From Clostridia bacterium (lineage in GTDB: Bacteria > Bacillota > Clostridia > Christensenellales > CAG-138), in NCBI GenBank assembly GCA_017394835.1, contig JAFPXD010000068.1:1-34609 (forward strand): a stretch of 34,609 nucleotides of DNA, read 5' to 3'. Of the stretch, positions 16,118 to 24,675 are shown one piece after another. The notes beneath the pieces were generated by a model. It searched no databases and was not told where the DNA came from. It saw nothing but the letters and a program-made list of their open reading frames with translations. Every line of letters begins with the position of its first letter. The stretch's first letter is position 1. Made by a program: the position numbers and the translations under genes.

Positions 16118-16147
16118 GGGCGGCTTGAAGAAACGAGCTGCCCTTTT
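16118..16147 (+). terminator. Terminator after structured RNA copy 1
   Basis: GGGCGGCTTG (16118-16127) pairs with CGAGCTGCCC (16134-16143), then TTTT. It is nearly the same sequence as the hairpin at 15842-15864 on the other side of the RNA. psuG starts 22 bases after the stem, with a good ribosome site. Confidence 0.75.
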
Positions 16148-16164
16148 CATAAAAAGGAGTCATT

Positions 16165-17085
16165 ATGCAGCTTAACGAAAACATCCGCTATTCACCGGAA
16201 GTCCGGGAGGCGATACTGAACGGCAGGCCCGTTGTGGCGCTGGAATCCACCATCATTTCCCACGGGATGCCCTATCCCCAGAACGTGGAGACCGCGAAAA
16301 ACTGCGAGCGCATAGTGCGCGAAGAGGGCGCCGTCCCCGCGACCTGCGCAATACTGGGCGGCGAGCTCTGCGTGGGCCTGACCGAAGAACAGCTCGAGTA
16401 TCTGGGCAGGACGGGTATGGCCGTCACCAAGACCAGCCGCCGCGATATAGCCGTAGTAGCCGCCCGCAGGGGCGACGGCGCGCTGACCGTTGCCGGCACT
16501 ATGATCTTGGCCTCCATGGCGGGCGTGCGCGTGTTCGCCACGGGCGGCATTGGCGGAGTCCACCGCGGAGCGACGGAGACCATGGATATTTCCGCGGATC
16601 TCGACGAGCTCGGGCGCACCTCCGTAGCGGTCGTATGCGCGGGCGCGAAGAGCATACTGGATATAGGCCTCACCCTCGAATATCTTGAGACCAAGGGCGT
16701 GCCCGTCATCGGCTACCGCACGGACGAGATGCCCGCGTTCTATACCCGCTCGAGCGGGTTCGGCGTGGATTACCGCATGGATGAGCCCGCCGAGATCGCC
16801 GCGGTGCTCGACAAGAGGCGCGAGCTTAATATCGAAGGAGGCACCCTCATAGTCAACCCCATCCCCGAGGAGCATTCCATGGATAAGGCCAAGATAGACG
16901 CCGTCATCGAGGCGGCTGTCGAAAAGGCAAACAGGCTCGGCATAAAGGGCAAAAAGATAACGCCCTTCCTCCTTGCGGAGATAAAGGACGTTACGGGCGG
17001 CTCCAGCCTTGAGGCGAACATAGCGCTCGTTTATAATAACGTGCGGCTCGCTGCGAGGATCGCGGGCGCTATGAAAAACCGATGA
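16165..17085 (+). CDS. psuG: Pseudouridine-5'-phosphate glycosidase
   Basis: Reversibly splits pseudouridine 5'-phosphate into uracil and ribose 5-phosphate, the second step of pseudouridine breakdown. The 306 residues match the family. Catalytic residues by comparison with the E. coli enzyme are Glu27 (ALESTIISHG), Lys89 (VTKTSRRD) and Lys162 (CAGAKSILDI); the TGGIGGVHRG loop and TGGSSLEAN C-terminal block are present. AAAAAGGAG at about 16151-16156 supports the start. No pseudouridine kinase (psuK) or transporter is adjacent. It lies directly behind the structured RNA and its terminator, so its transcription may depend on events in that RNA; this is inference. Confidence 0.96.
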   Translation: MQLNENIRYSPEVREAILNGRPVVALESTIISHGMPYPQNVETAKNCERIVREEGAVPATCAILGGELCVGLTEEQLEYLGRTGMAVTKTSRRDIAVVAARRGDGALTVAGTMILASMAGVRVFATGGIGGVHRGATETMDISADLDELGRTSVAVVCAGAKSILDIGLTLEYLETKGVPVIGYRTDEMPAFYTRSSGFGVDYRMDEPAEIAAVLDKRRELNIEGGTLIVNPIPEEHSMDKAKIDAVIEAAVEKANRLGIKGKKITPFLLAEIKDVTGGSSLEANIALVYNNVRLAARIAGAMKNR

Positions 17086-17098
17086 TTTAAGATGTAAT

Positions 17099-17130
17099 AA
17101 GCGCGGGAGGCATCGCTCCCGCGCTTTGCT
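17099..17130. terminator. Terminator between psuG and the convergent regulator gene
   Basis: GCGCGGGAG (17101-17109) pairs with CTCCCGCGC (17116-17124); AA before and TTTGCTTT after make it work on the plus strand, and the flanking A bases give a weaker signal for the minus-strand gene ending at 17131. Confidence 0.85.
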
Positions 17131-17388
17131 TTACTCCTCAAACGGCCTGTATTCTAAGAGATCGCCCGGCTGGCACTCAAGCGCGTCGCAGAGCTTTATG
17201 AGCGTGGCGACCTTTATCGCCTTCGCCTTGCCGTTCTTCAAAATGGATATGTTGGAGATCGTTATTCCGACCTTATCCGCAAGGACGCCCACCTTCATCT
17301 TGCGCTTTGCGAGCATCACGTCGATATTGAATACCATCTCGCCGGGAAGGGCGATCTCCTCCTCGGGGATAATCTCGTTGTTTTTCAT
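17131..17388 (-). CDS. XRE-family HTH transcriptional regulator
   Basis: An 85-residue DNA-binding protein of the small Cro/CI type (YozG-like). The helix-turn-helix lies in about residues 30-65 (VGVLADKVGITISNISILKN). A 17-residue acidic lead precedes the usual start of this family; AAGGAGG six bases before the ATG at 17388 supports the longer form. It lies 10 bases behind a DUF2975 membrane protein gene. The pairing of this regulator with DUF2975 is common in Firmicutes; the signal and targets are unknown. Confidence 0.9.
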   Translation of the reverse strand: MKNNEIIPEEEIALPGEMVFNIDVMLAKRKMKVGVLADKVGITISNISILKNGKAKAIKVATLIKLCDALECQPGDLLEYRPFEE

Positions 17389-17398
17389 GCGCGCCTCC

Positions 17399-17881
17399 TT
17401 AAATGGTCAGGTCGTTTTCTTCCTGCAGCTTTGCGCCCTTCAATGCGTAATGCGAGAGCGCAGCGGCAACAACGGCGATCGCCGCCCCCGCGAAAACGGG
17501 CAGGAGCGAGGCCAGAAGCAGCCCGGGGTGATTCATGCCGAGGAAAAGCAGCACGAGATTGCCTATGAAGAAATAGGCGGCGTCCGCGGCGGCGAGTATC
17601 GCGATCACGGAAAGATACTTCGCGTTTTCACGGCTGAAGGAGCGGTCTCGCCCAATGTTCACGGCTATGAGCCATGCAAGCACGGCGGCCGCGGCGATGG
17701 GCAGCGCGGTCCCCAGCACGAAGAGATACCACGGCAGATAATAGGGGGCGAACTCTTCGCCGCCCGCTTCCACGAGCGACTTGCCCACCTCGGGCACTAT
17801 CAGCGCATAGACCAGCACGCAGCAGATCACGGCGCCTGTTATTATGACCTTGAGCAGCACCGAAAACTTTTTCTGTTCCAT
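17399..17881 (-). CDS. DUF2975 family membrane protein
   Basis: A 160-residue protein with four hydrophobic segments (about 11-30, 48-72, 92-115 and 122-146) and the typical C-terminal tail LQEENDLTI. The function of the family is unknown, but it is usually found next to a small HTH regulator, as here. It is the first gene of the pair, behind a perfect consensus promoter. GAGG precedes the ATG by eight bases. The pair sits convergent to psuG and divergent from the M16C peptidase gene. Confidence 0.88.
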   Translation of the reverse strand: MEQKKFSVLLKVIITGAVICCVLVYALIVPEVGKSLVEAGGEEFAPYYLPWYLFVLGTALPIAAAAVLAWLIAVNIGRDRSFSRENAKYLSVIAILAAADAAYFFIGNLVLLFLGMNHPGLLLASLLPVFAGAAIAVVAAALSHYALKGAKLQEENDLTI

Positions 17882-17914
17882 TTGAAAACCTCGCTGAGCT
17901 TATTTGATGGATCC

Positions 17915-17943
17915 ATTATACACCGCCCGCGCAGATCTGTCAA
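17915..17943 (-). promoter_or_regulatory. Consensus promoter of the DUF2975/HTH pair
   Basis: On the minus strand TTGACA (17938-17943), 17-base spacer, TATAAT (17915-17920): a perfect match to the housekeeping consensus, 34 bases before the gene start. Such a strong core promoter usually needs repression, which the HTH protein of the same unit could supply. Confidence 0.92.
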
Positions 17944-17993
17944 CAATAATTTATCGAATTACAACAAAATATTTGTGGCCGCAAAATAGGCTG

Positions 17994-18022
17994 TTGACAT
18001 ACCGCTGCAAAAAGACTATGAT
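17994..18022 (+). promoter_or_regulatory. Promoter of the M16C peptidase gene
   Basis: TTGACA (17994-17999), 17-base spacer, TATGAT (18017-18022), 37 bases before the start codon at 18060. An in-frame ATG at 18018 lies inside the -10 box and so cannot be the start of a protein made from this promoter. Confidence 0.85.
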
Positions 18023-18059
18023 ATACAAGCGAAAATATAAATCCAAGGAGGATATCACC

Positions 18060-20918
18060 TTGAAAATCGAAGTCGGTTCTGTAATTAAGGGCTTCCGCGT
18101 GGAGCGCATCCGCGAATCCGCGGAGCTCGGCGGCAGATTTGTCGAAATGCGCCATGAAAAGGTCGGCACGGAGCTTTGCTGGGTCGATAACGGCGAAACG
18201 AACAAGCTCTTCTGCGTGGGCTTCAAGACCCTGCCGGAGGATTCCACCGGCGTTTTCCACATCCTTGAGCATTCGGTGCTCTGCGGCTCCGAAAAGTACC
18301 CCGTGAAGGAGCCCTTCGTCGATCTGATCAAGAGCTCGATGAACACCTTCCTCAACGCGATGACGTTCCCCGATAAGACGATCTATCCCGTTTCCTCCCG
18401 CAACGTGCGCGATTACCTCAATCTTACGGAGGTATATCTCGACGCGGTCTTTGCGCCCCGCTGCGTGACAGATCCCAACGCCTTCCGTCAGGAGGGCTGG
18501 CGCCTTGAGCTCGATGAGAACGGCAAGCCCTATATAAACGGCGTCGTTTACAATGAGATGAAGGGCGCGACCTCCGGCCTTGACGATATTCTCGAAGAGG
18601 GCATAGGCGCGCTGCTGTTCCCGGATAACTGCTATGGCTTCAATTCGGGCGGCGACCCCGTGCGCATCCCCGAGCTTACCTACGATATGTATAAGGCGAT
18701 GTACCGCAAGTACTATCATCCCTCCAACGCGAGGGTGTTCCTTGACGGCGACGTGCCCCTTGAGCAGACTCTGGAGCTCATCGATTCCTACGTTTCCCAT
18801 TCCGAGCGTGCGGAGGCTCTGCATGAGATCCCCATGCAGGCGCCCGTGGCAGCCGAAAACACCCTCTATTATGAGATCGGCGCGGGCGAGCCCGCAGAAA
18901 ACCGCGCCTGCGTGGCTTATGCGAGGACGGTCGGCACGTTTGCCGATAAGCGCATGCTCATGATGACCGACGTGCTCTGCTCCATGCTTGCCGATACCAA
19001 CGAGGCGCCCTTAAAGCGCGCTATCCTCGAAGCCGGGCTCGGCGAGGACGTGGATCTTGAACTGCAGGACGGCATTTTACAGCCCACCCTTGCGCTCATA
19101 GTCCGCAATACCGAAAAAGAGAAGGCCGCCGCGATCCGCGAAAAGACGGAGGAGGTCATAAACGGCCTGCTGAAGGAGGGGCTCGACAAAGAGCTGCTCA
19201 CCGCGCATCTCAACCGCTATGCCTTCCGCGTAAAGGATATGGAGGAGCCCGCGGGCCTCATCCGCTGCATAATGAGCTATCAGAGCTCCCTCTACGGCGG
19301 CGACCCGATGCTCTACCTTGAAAACGACGCCGATATAGCCGCCCTGCGCACGGAGATCGAAAACGGCGGCTTCGATAAGCTCCTGGGCGAGCTCTTCGAT
19401 TTCGACGGCATGTGCCGCCTGACCGTACTGCCCTCCGCCGAGCACGGCGAAAAGCTGAGGCAGGAGGAGGCCGCCCGTGCGGAGGCGATCTATTCCGCCA
19501 TGACCGAAAACGAGAAGGAGGAGCTTACCGCGCTGAACGACCGTCTGCACGTCTGGCAGGATAACCCCGACGATCCCGCGGATACCGCAAAGCTCCCCGT
19601 GCTGCCCCTTTCCGAGGTCAGCCCCGAGCCGATGATCACGCCCACCAAGCTCTGCGGCAGGAAGGGCTTCCCCGTGATGTACCACGCGGTGCCCTCCCAC
19701 GGCATAAGCCATATCAACCTCTATTTCAACATCTCCGACCTCTGCGTGCGCGGGCTTTCCGCGGCGGGGCTCATGGCGGCGCTCATGACTAAGCTGCCCA
19801 CCAAGTCCCATTCCGCCTCCGAGCTGCAGAAGCTCATCAAGACCTATATCGGCCGCATCAAGTTCGAGATAAAGGCCTCCATGCGCAAGCCCGAAGCCTG
19901 CACCCCGTATTTCGCCGTTTCCTGCGACGTGCTGGATGAAAACGTCGAAAAGGCGGAGGAGCTCATAGCCGAGATACTGCTCGAGACCGAATTCGGCGAT
20001 CTTGACCGCATAAAGGAAAACGTGCTCCAGATCAACGAAACGACCCGTCAGCGCGCTATTATGGCGGGCCACGTGATGGGCCTTACCGCCGTCACGAGCC
20101 ATTATCTTTCCTCCGCCGTAGTGACGGAGGCGACCGCCGGCTATACCTTCCGCAGCTACATAAAGGAGCTTGCGAAGAGCTTTGACGAAAACGCCGCGGA
20201 GCTCAAGTCCGTCATGGAAAGCATCCGTGACAAAGCCTTTGCGAAGGCGCGCCTCACCGTCGGTCTCACCGCCACGGAAAAGCCCTGCCTCTGCAAGCTG
20301 GCCGATGCGCTTCCCGCCGGCGAGCCCGCCGAGCCCGAGGTGCATTACGATTCCCCCTGCCCCGATAAGTTCGGCGTGCGCATCCCCGCGCAGGCGAGCT
20401 TTGCCGAAAAGGGCGTGAATTACCCCGATATGAACGGCTCCATGAAGGTCGCGCGCAAAATAATCAGCCTTGCGTTCCTCTGGAACCGCGTGCGCGTTCA
20501 GGGCGGCGCTTACGGCGTCGGCCTCAACGTAAACGACAGGGGCGTTATCTGCCACTATTCCTACCGCGATCCTTCCCCCGCAAGGAGCATAGGCGTTTAC
20601 GGCGAGGAGGCCGATTTCATGACCTCCTTCTGCGAGGGCGATGAGGATATAGTCAAGTACATAATCTCCGCCGTAGGCGACACCGAGCCCCTGCTTTCCC
20701 CCGCGGAGGAGGGGGCCGCGGCCGATATGCTCGTGCTGGACGGCAAGACGGATGAGGATATGAGGAAGCTCCGCCGCGAGATGCTTGCGACGAGCAAGGA
20801 GAGCCTGCTTGCGCTCCGCCCCATACTCACGAAGTGCGCCGAGGAGGGCAAGATCTGCGTGGTCGGCAGCGACGCCGCCCTTGCGGAATTCGGCGATATG
20901 CCCGTGTTCGACGCGTAA
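18060..20918 (+). CDS. M16C family metallopeptidase (PreP/Cym1 type)
   Basis: A 952-residue zinc peptidase of the presequence-protease branch, which degrades short peptides inside a closed two-half chamber. The inverted zinc motif HILEH is at residues 67-71, with conserved LCGSEKYPVKEPF behind it, and the downstream Glu region (LTEVYLDAVFAP, RQEGWRLE) is present. The second, non-catalytic half of the chamber fills the C-terminal 500 residues. The start is a TTG at 18060: AAGGAGG at 18045-18051 is at ideal spacing, and the promoter excludes the upstream ATGs. No signal peptide is visible, so it acts in the cytoplasm. Confidence 0.93.
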   Translation: MKIEVGSVIKGFRVERIRESAELGGRFVEMRHEKVGTELCWVDNGETNKLFCVGFKTLPEDSTGVFHILEHSVLCGSEKYPVKEPFVDLIKSSMNTFLNAMTFPDKTIYPVSSRNVRDYLNLTEVYLDAVFAPRCVTDPNAFRQEGWRLELDENGKPYINGVVYNEMKGATSGLDDILEEGIGALLFPDNCYGFNSGGDPVRIPELTYDMYKAMYRKYYHPSNARVFLDGDVPLEQTLELIDSYVSHSERAEALHEIPMQAPVAAENTLYYEIGAGEPAENRACVAYARTVGTFADKRMLMMTDVLCSMLADTNEAPLKRAILEAGLGEDVDLELQDGILQPTLALIVRNTEKEKAAAIREKTEEVINGLLKEGLDKELLTAHLNRYAFRVKDMEEPAGLIRCIMSYQSSLYGGDPMLYLENDADIAALRTEIENGGFDKLLGELFDFDGMCRLTVLPSAEHGEKLRQEEAARAEAIYSAMTENEKEELTALNDRLHVWQDNPDDPADTAKLPVLPLSEVSPEPMITPTKLCGRKGFPVMYHAVPSHGISHINLYFNISDLCVRGLSAAGLMAALMTKLPTKSHSASELQKLIKTYIGRIKFEIKASMRKPEACTPYFAVSCDVLDENVEKAEELIAEILLETEFGDLDRIKENVLQINETTRQRAIMAGHVMGLTAVTSHYLSSAVVTEATAGYTFRSYIKELAKSFDENAAELKSVMESIRDKAFAKARLTVGLTATEKPCLCKLADALPAGEPAEPEVHYDSPCPDKFGVRIPAQASFAEKGVNYPDMNGSMKVARKIISLAFLWNRVRVQGGAYGVGLNVNDRGVICHYSYRDPSPARSIGVYGEEADFMTSFCEGDEDIVKYIISAVGDTEPLLSPAEEGAAADMLVLDGKTDEDMRKLRREMLATSKESLLALRPILTKCAEEGKICVVGSDAALAEFGDMPVFDA

Positions 20919-20932
20919 AACAAAACCGGATC

Positions 20933-20964
20933 GGGGGAGCGGCATAAACCCGCTTCCCCTGTTT
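20933..20964 (+). terminator. Hairpin after the M16C peptidase gene
   Basis: GGGGGAGCGG (20933-20942) pairs with CCGCTTCCCC (20950-20959), ten pairs with one G-T, followed by TGTTT. The T-run is short, so termination may be partial. The next start codon is 11 bases after the stem, with no ribosome site. Confidence 0.65.
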
Positions 20965-20970
20965 ACACCC

Positions 20971-22359
20971 ATGAAGCGCTTCTCGTTCAAAAAAACGTTC
21001 TGCATCCTTCTCGCCCTGCTCATGGCGTGGGGCTTTTTTGCGTGCAGACCGAAGGAAGCGCAGAAGCCCGCGGAAGACAACGCCCGAACGGAGGAGCCGT
21101 TCATCCCCGCGAACGCGGAGGAGGCCGCCGCGGCTTACGAGGCTTATCCTCTCGAATACATCCCGTTCACAAGGAAAAAAGCGGAGCCCGTCCGCGAGCC
21201 CGAGGTTCCCCGCTATACTCGGGGGGACGACGGCGTGTGGCGCCGAACGGACGAGGAGGAAAGCGGCAAGGCGGTCATAATGATCACGGGCGATCTCATG
21301 TGTCAGACCCGCCAGCAGCAGGCAGGCAAAACCGATAAGGGCTATTCCTTCGGCGGAAGCTTTTCCCGCGTGGAAGCAGTATTCGACAAGGCGGATCTTG
21401 TTGCGGGCAATCTCGAAGCGACCCTTTCCGAAAGCGCTCCCTATATGGCGGAGCAGAACAAGGTGGAGGGCTATCCGCATCTGAACGCGCCCGCCCCGTT
21501 TTTGGAGGCGGTGCGGAACGCGGGCTTCGATATGCTCATGATGAGCAATAACCACAACTGCGATGCGGGCGTGCGGGGCATTTACGATACGATAGACAGG
21601 GTCGAGGAGTACGGCTTCATCCATACCGGGCTCTATCGGAATTCCGAAGAGCCGCGTGTCACGCTCGTCGAGGTGAAGGGGATGCGGCTCGCGTTTTTGA
21701 ATTATGCGGCCTCGGGCTTCAACGGGAAGGACGCGCATCTGACGGAAGAGGGGCGCGAGGCGCTGCTTGCCGCTTATTCAGAGGAAAAGCTCTGCCGCGA
21801 CGTTGCCCAAGCAAGGGAAGCGGGGGCGGAATTCGTGTTCGTCTATATCCATTGGGGCAAGGAGTATTCAAACGGCGTCACCAAGCGGCAGTGGCGCATC
21901 GCGCGCGAGATCGCGAACGCCGGCGCGGATTACATAATAGGCTCCCATCCGCACGCCCTGGAGCCTTACCGAAGGATATTGGCGGACGACGGCCGCATAG
22001 TGCCCGTGTTTTTCTCGCTCGGGAATTTCGTTTCGCATCAGAAAAAGGTCGTTTCGAAGGATACCGTGATACTCCGCATAGAGCTCAAAAGGGATGCTTC
22101 CGGCGCGGTGAAGCTCAAAAAGCAGGGCTATATCCCCTGCCGCGTGTTCACGACCTTCCGCGGGAAGAGTTACGTCGTTATCCCCCTGACGGAGCCCTAC
22201 AACAGGGGAGCCGTCAGCAAATACATCGCGCCCGCATATTCGAGGATCGCCCGCGTTGTGGGCGATAAGATCGAAGCGCTCGGCAGGCTCGTGATGAGGG
22301 TAAGGGCGGGGAAAAAGGGTATTCCCGCGGCCGCCCCCGCGCTGAAGGTCGGGGAGTGA
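20971..22359 (+). CDS. CapA-family lipoprotein with metallophosphatase fold
   Basis: A 462-residue protein of the CapA family, named for poly-gamma-glutamate capsule export but found in many bacteria without that capsule. Residues 1-24 form a signal peptide ending in FFAC, a possible but untypical lipobox. The metallophosphatase-like core shows ITGDLMCQ near 100, VAGNLEATLS near 140, MMSNNHNCDAG near 190, VYIHWGKEY near 290 and IGSHPHALEP near 320. No capB, capC or capD homologue is adjacent, so a capsule role is not supported; an enzyme acting on the cell surface is more likely. The start has no Shine-Dalgarno sequence and follows a hairpin directly, but the signal peptide fits only this start. 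Confidence 0.85.
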   Translation: MKRFSFKKTFCILLALLMAWGFFACRPKEAQKPAEDNARTEEPFIPANAEEAAAAYEAYPLEYIPFTRKKAEPVREPEVPRYTRGDDGVWRRTDEEESGKAVIMITGDLMCQTRQQQAGKTDKGYSFGGSFSRVEAVFDKADLVAGNLEATLSESAPYMAEQNKVEGYPHLNAPAPFLEAVRNAGFDMLMMSNNHNCDAGVRGIYDTIDRVEEYGFIHTGLYRNSEEPRVTLVEVKGMRLAFLNYAASGFNGKDAHLTEEGREALLAAYSEEKLCRDVAQAREAGAEFVFVYIHWGKEYSNGVTKRQWRIAREIANAGADYIIGSHPHALEPYRRILADDGRIVPVFFSLGNFVSHQKKVVSKDTVILRIELKRDASGAVKLKKQGYIPCRVFTTFRGKSYVVIPLTEPYNRGAVSKYIAPAYSRIARVVGDKIEALGRLVMRVRAGKKGIPAAAPALKVGE

Positions 22360-22383
22360 GCAGGCGGCTCATACTGCTCCCAA

Positions 22384-22443
22384 GTAAAGGTTTTTAATAA
22401 GGGCTTATTCTGACCCTCCTTAAAAACCTTTACACCTTTTTTA
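22384..22443 (+). terminator. Terminator after the CapA-like gene
   Basis: A perfect 14-base inverted repeat (22384-22397 with 22420-22433) encloses a second small hairpin (AGGG/CCCT) and is followed by ACCTTTTTT. The long A/T part of the stem differs from the GC hairpins elsewhere in the window. Confidence 0.8.
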
Positions 22444-22455
22444 CAAATACCCACT

Positions 22456-22486
22456 TTAACATTGCCGTGTTTTATGGTAGTATAAT
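22456..22486 (+). promoter_or_regulatory. Candidate promoter of ftsH
   Basis: A perfect TATAAT at 22481-22486 with a possible TTAACA -35 box (22456-22461) at a long 19-base spacer. The transcript would have a leader of about 65 bases. Confidence 0.55.
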
Positions 22487-22559
22487 GGGGCAATATAATA
22501 AAATGGGTATCTGTACCGAAATGAATGAAACAAGGTGCGGATAGGAAGGAAAGCATAAT

Positions 22560-24674
22560 TTGAAGAAATACAGCTCGATACTGATATACGCGGTAATAAT
22601 CGCGGCGCTCGTGCTGCTGATCCTGGGCGGCAAGGGCATGCGCAGCGTCAAGCCGCAGGAGCTCACACTCGCTGAATTCTCCGACCTCGTGCGGGAGGGC
22701 ATGAAGACCGAGGAGGGCGCGGCCTACGAAAATAACAGCAAGATCCTCGCGGTCCGCATCGCGGGGACGGAACTCTATGCCCTTTACACTCCCGAATACT
22801 ATAAGGAAGCGATGCAGAAGGAGCTCACCGAGCGTGAGATCGCCCAGAGGCTCGAAAGCTTCAAAAAGGGCCGCGTGTATGACGCTCATGCGACAGTCAT
22901 TTCGGCGGATACCTTCCGCAGCGAGATGACGGGTCTCATCTGCTCCGTAACGGGCGCGGATAAGGATTCCGTCACGGTCAACGATTACGGCTTCGAATAC
23001 GTGCTCGACGTCGAGCAGACCTCATGGTTCTGGCTCATAATGCCCTACATTATAATGGGCGCGGTGCTCGTCGGCTGTATGCTGCTCATCGTGAGGGCGA
23101 GCGGGCGCGATAACCGTCAGGCGATGAACTTCGGCAAGAGCCGCGCAAGGCTTTCGGACGGCAAGGATGGCCGCAAGACCTTTGAGGACGTTCAGGGCTG
23201 CGAGGAAGAAAAGGAACAGCTTGCCGAAATGGTCGATTTCCTGAAGGATCCCAAGGCCTTCTCCGATATGGGCGCGCGCATACCCAAGGGCGTGCTGCTC
23301 GTAGGCCCTCCCGGCACGGGCAAGACCCTGCTCGCAAAGGCCGTCGCGGGGGAAGCGAACGTCCCGTTCCTCTCCATCAGCGGCTCCGATTTCGTTGAAA
23401 TGTTCGTTGGCGTGGGCGCAAGCCGCGTGCGCGATCTCTTCAACACCGCGAAAAAGCTCGCTCCCTCCCTCGTTTTCATCGACGAGATCGACGCTGTCGG
23501 CAGGCAGCGCGGCGCGGGCCTCGGCGGCGGTCATGATGAAAAGGAGCAGACCCTCAATCAGCTCCTCGTCGAAATGGACGGCTTTGAGGGCAACCAGGGC
23601 GTTATCGTCATTGCCGCGACCAACCGCCCCGACGTATTGGATCCCGCTCTGCTGCGTCCCGGCAGGTTCGACAGGCAGGTTACGGTCGATTATCCCGATA
23701 TTAAGGGCCGCGAGGCGATACTCCGCCTTTACGCCAAGAACAAGCCCATGGCGGAGGACGTGGATCTTAACAAGATCGCGAAGCTCACCCCCGGCATGAC
23801 GGGCGCGGATCTTGAAAACATACTGAACGAGGCGGCGATCCTTGCCACCCGCCGCAAGCTCAAAGTGATAGATACCGATCTCATCTCCGAGGCGATGAAG
23901 CGCGTTTCCTGGGGCCCCGAAAAGAAGAGCCGCGTGGTCACGCCCGAAAACAAGTTCAATACCGCCACTCATGAGGTCGGCCATGCGATAGTGATGCGGA
24001 AGCTGCCCAACTGCGATCCCATCGACGAGCTTTCGGTCATACAGCGCGGCAGGGCGCTGGGCTACACCAGCTATATCCCCTCCGACGACCGCACGAGCCT
24101 TACCCGCGGTAAGATGCTTGACGAGATCGCGGGCCTCATGGGCGGCCGCATGGCCGAAAAGATAAGGCTTTCCGATATTTCCACCGGCGCCTCCAACGAT
24201 CTGAAGCGCGCTACCGAGCTTGCCCGCCGCATGGTGACGGAGTTCGGCATGAGCGAAGAGGTCGGCCCCGTGTTCTTGGCGGGCGACGCCGAGGTATTCA
24301 TTGGCCGCGAATGGGGACATCAGCGCGAGTATTCCGAGACCATGGCCGCGGATATCGACCGCGAGGTGCGCCGCATACTCGAGGAGGCCGCCGAAAGAGC
24401 GGGCCGCATAATCGAAGAAAACGCGGAAGCTATGACCCGCGTGATAGACGCGCTTGTTGAGCACGAGCATATCTCGGGCGCCGAATTCGACAGGCTCCTT
24501 GAAGGAGCGGAGGATTGGGAGGATAAGCCCGCAGCGGAAGCCGAAAAAGCCCCCGCCGCGGATACGGCTCCCGCAGGGGAAGCGGCCCCCGCAGGGGATG
24601 CGGCCCCCGCCGAAGATACGGCCCCCGCCGCGGATACGGCTCCCGCCGGAGACGGCGAGACCGAAGGGCGCTGA
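22560..24674 (+). CDS. ftsH: ATP-dependent zinc metalloprotease FtsH
   Basis: Membrane-anchored AAA+ protease that removes damaged membrane proteins and unstable regulators. Two membrane segments (about 6-26 and 158-181) flank an outside domain. Walker A GPPGTGKT is at 249-256, Walker [12 protein letters not shown] about 55 residues later, then the second region of homology ([18 protein letters not shown]). The zinc motif HEVGH is at 471-475. The last 50 residues are an Ala/Pro/Asp-rich tail built from short repeats such as APAGD and APAAD. The start is a TTG at 22560, with AGGAAGGA about ten bases upstream. The next gene begins one base after its stop codon, so they share a transcript. Confidence 0.96.
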   Translation: MKKYSSILIYAVIIAALVLLILGGKGMRSVKPQELTLAEFSDLVREGMKTEEGAAYENNSKILAVRIAGTELYALYTPEYYKEAMQKELTEREIAQRLESFKKGRVYDAHATVISADTFRSEMTGLICSVTGADKDSVTVNDYGFEYVLDVEQTSWFWLIMPYIIMGAVLVGCMLLIVRASGRDNRQAMNFGKSRARLSDGKDGRKTFEDVQGCEEEKEQLAEMVDFLKDPKAFSDMGARIPKGVLLVGPPGTGKTLLAKAVAGEANVPFLSISGSDFVEMFVGVGASRVRDLFNTAKKLAPSLVFIDEIDAVGRQRGAGLGGGHDEKEQTLNQLLVEMDGFEGNQGVIVIAATNRPDVLDPALLRPGRFDRQVTVDYPDIKGREAILRLYAKNKPMAEDVDLNKIAKLTPGMTGADLENILNEAAILATRRKLKVIDTDLISEAMKRVSWGPEKKSRVVTPENKFNTATHEVGHAIVMRKLPNCDPIDELSVIQRGRALGYTSYIPSDDRTSLTRGKMLDEIAGLMGGRMAEKIRLSDISTGASNDLKRATELARRMVTEFGMSEEVGPVFLAGDAEVFIGREWGHQREYSETMAADIDREVRRILEEAAERAGRIIEENAEAMTRVIDALVEHEHISGAEFDRLLEGAEDWEDKPAAEAEKAPAADTAPAGEAAPAGDAAPAEDTAPAADTAPAGDGETEGR

Positions 24675-24675
24675 T

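Noticed and set aside
15907..16128. Small open frame inside structured RNA copy 1
   Set aside because: No ribosome site, and it crosses invariant RNA blocks; the corresponding region in copy 2 is not open in the same frame, so it is not a conserved protein.
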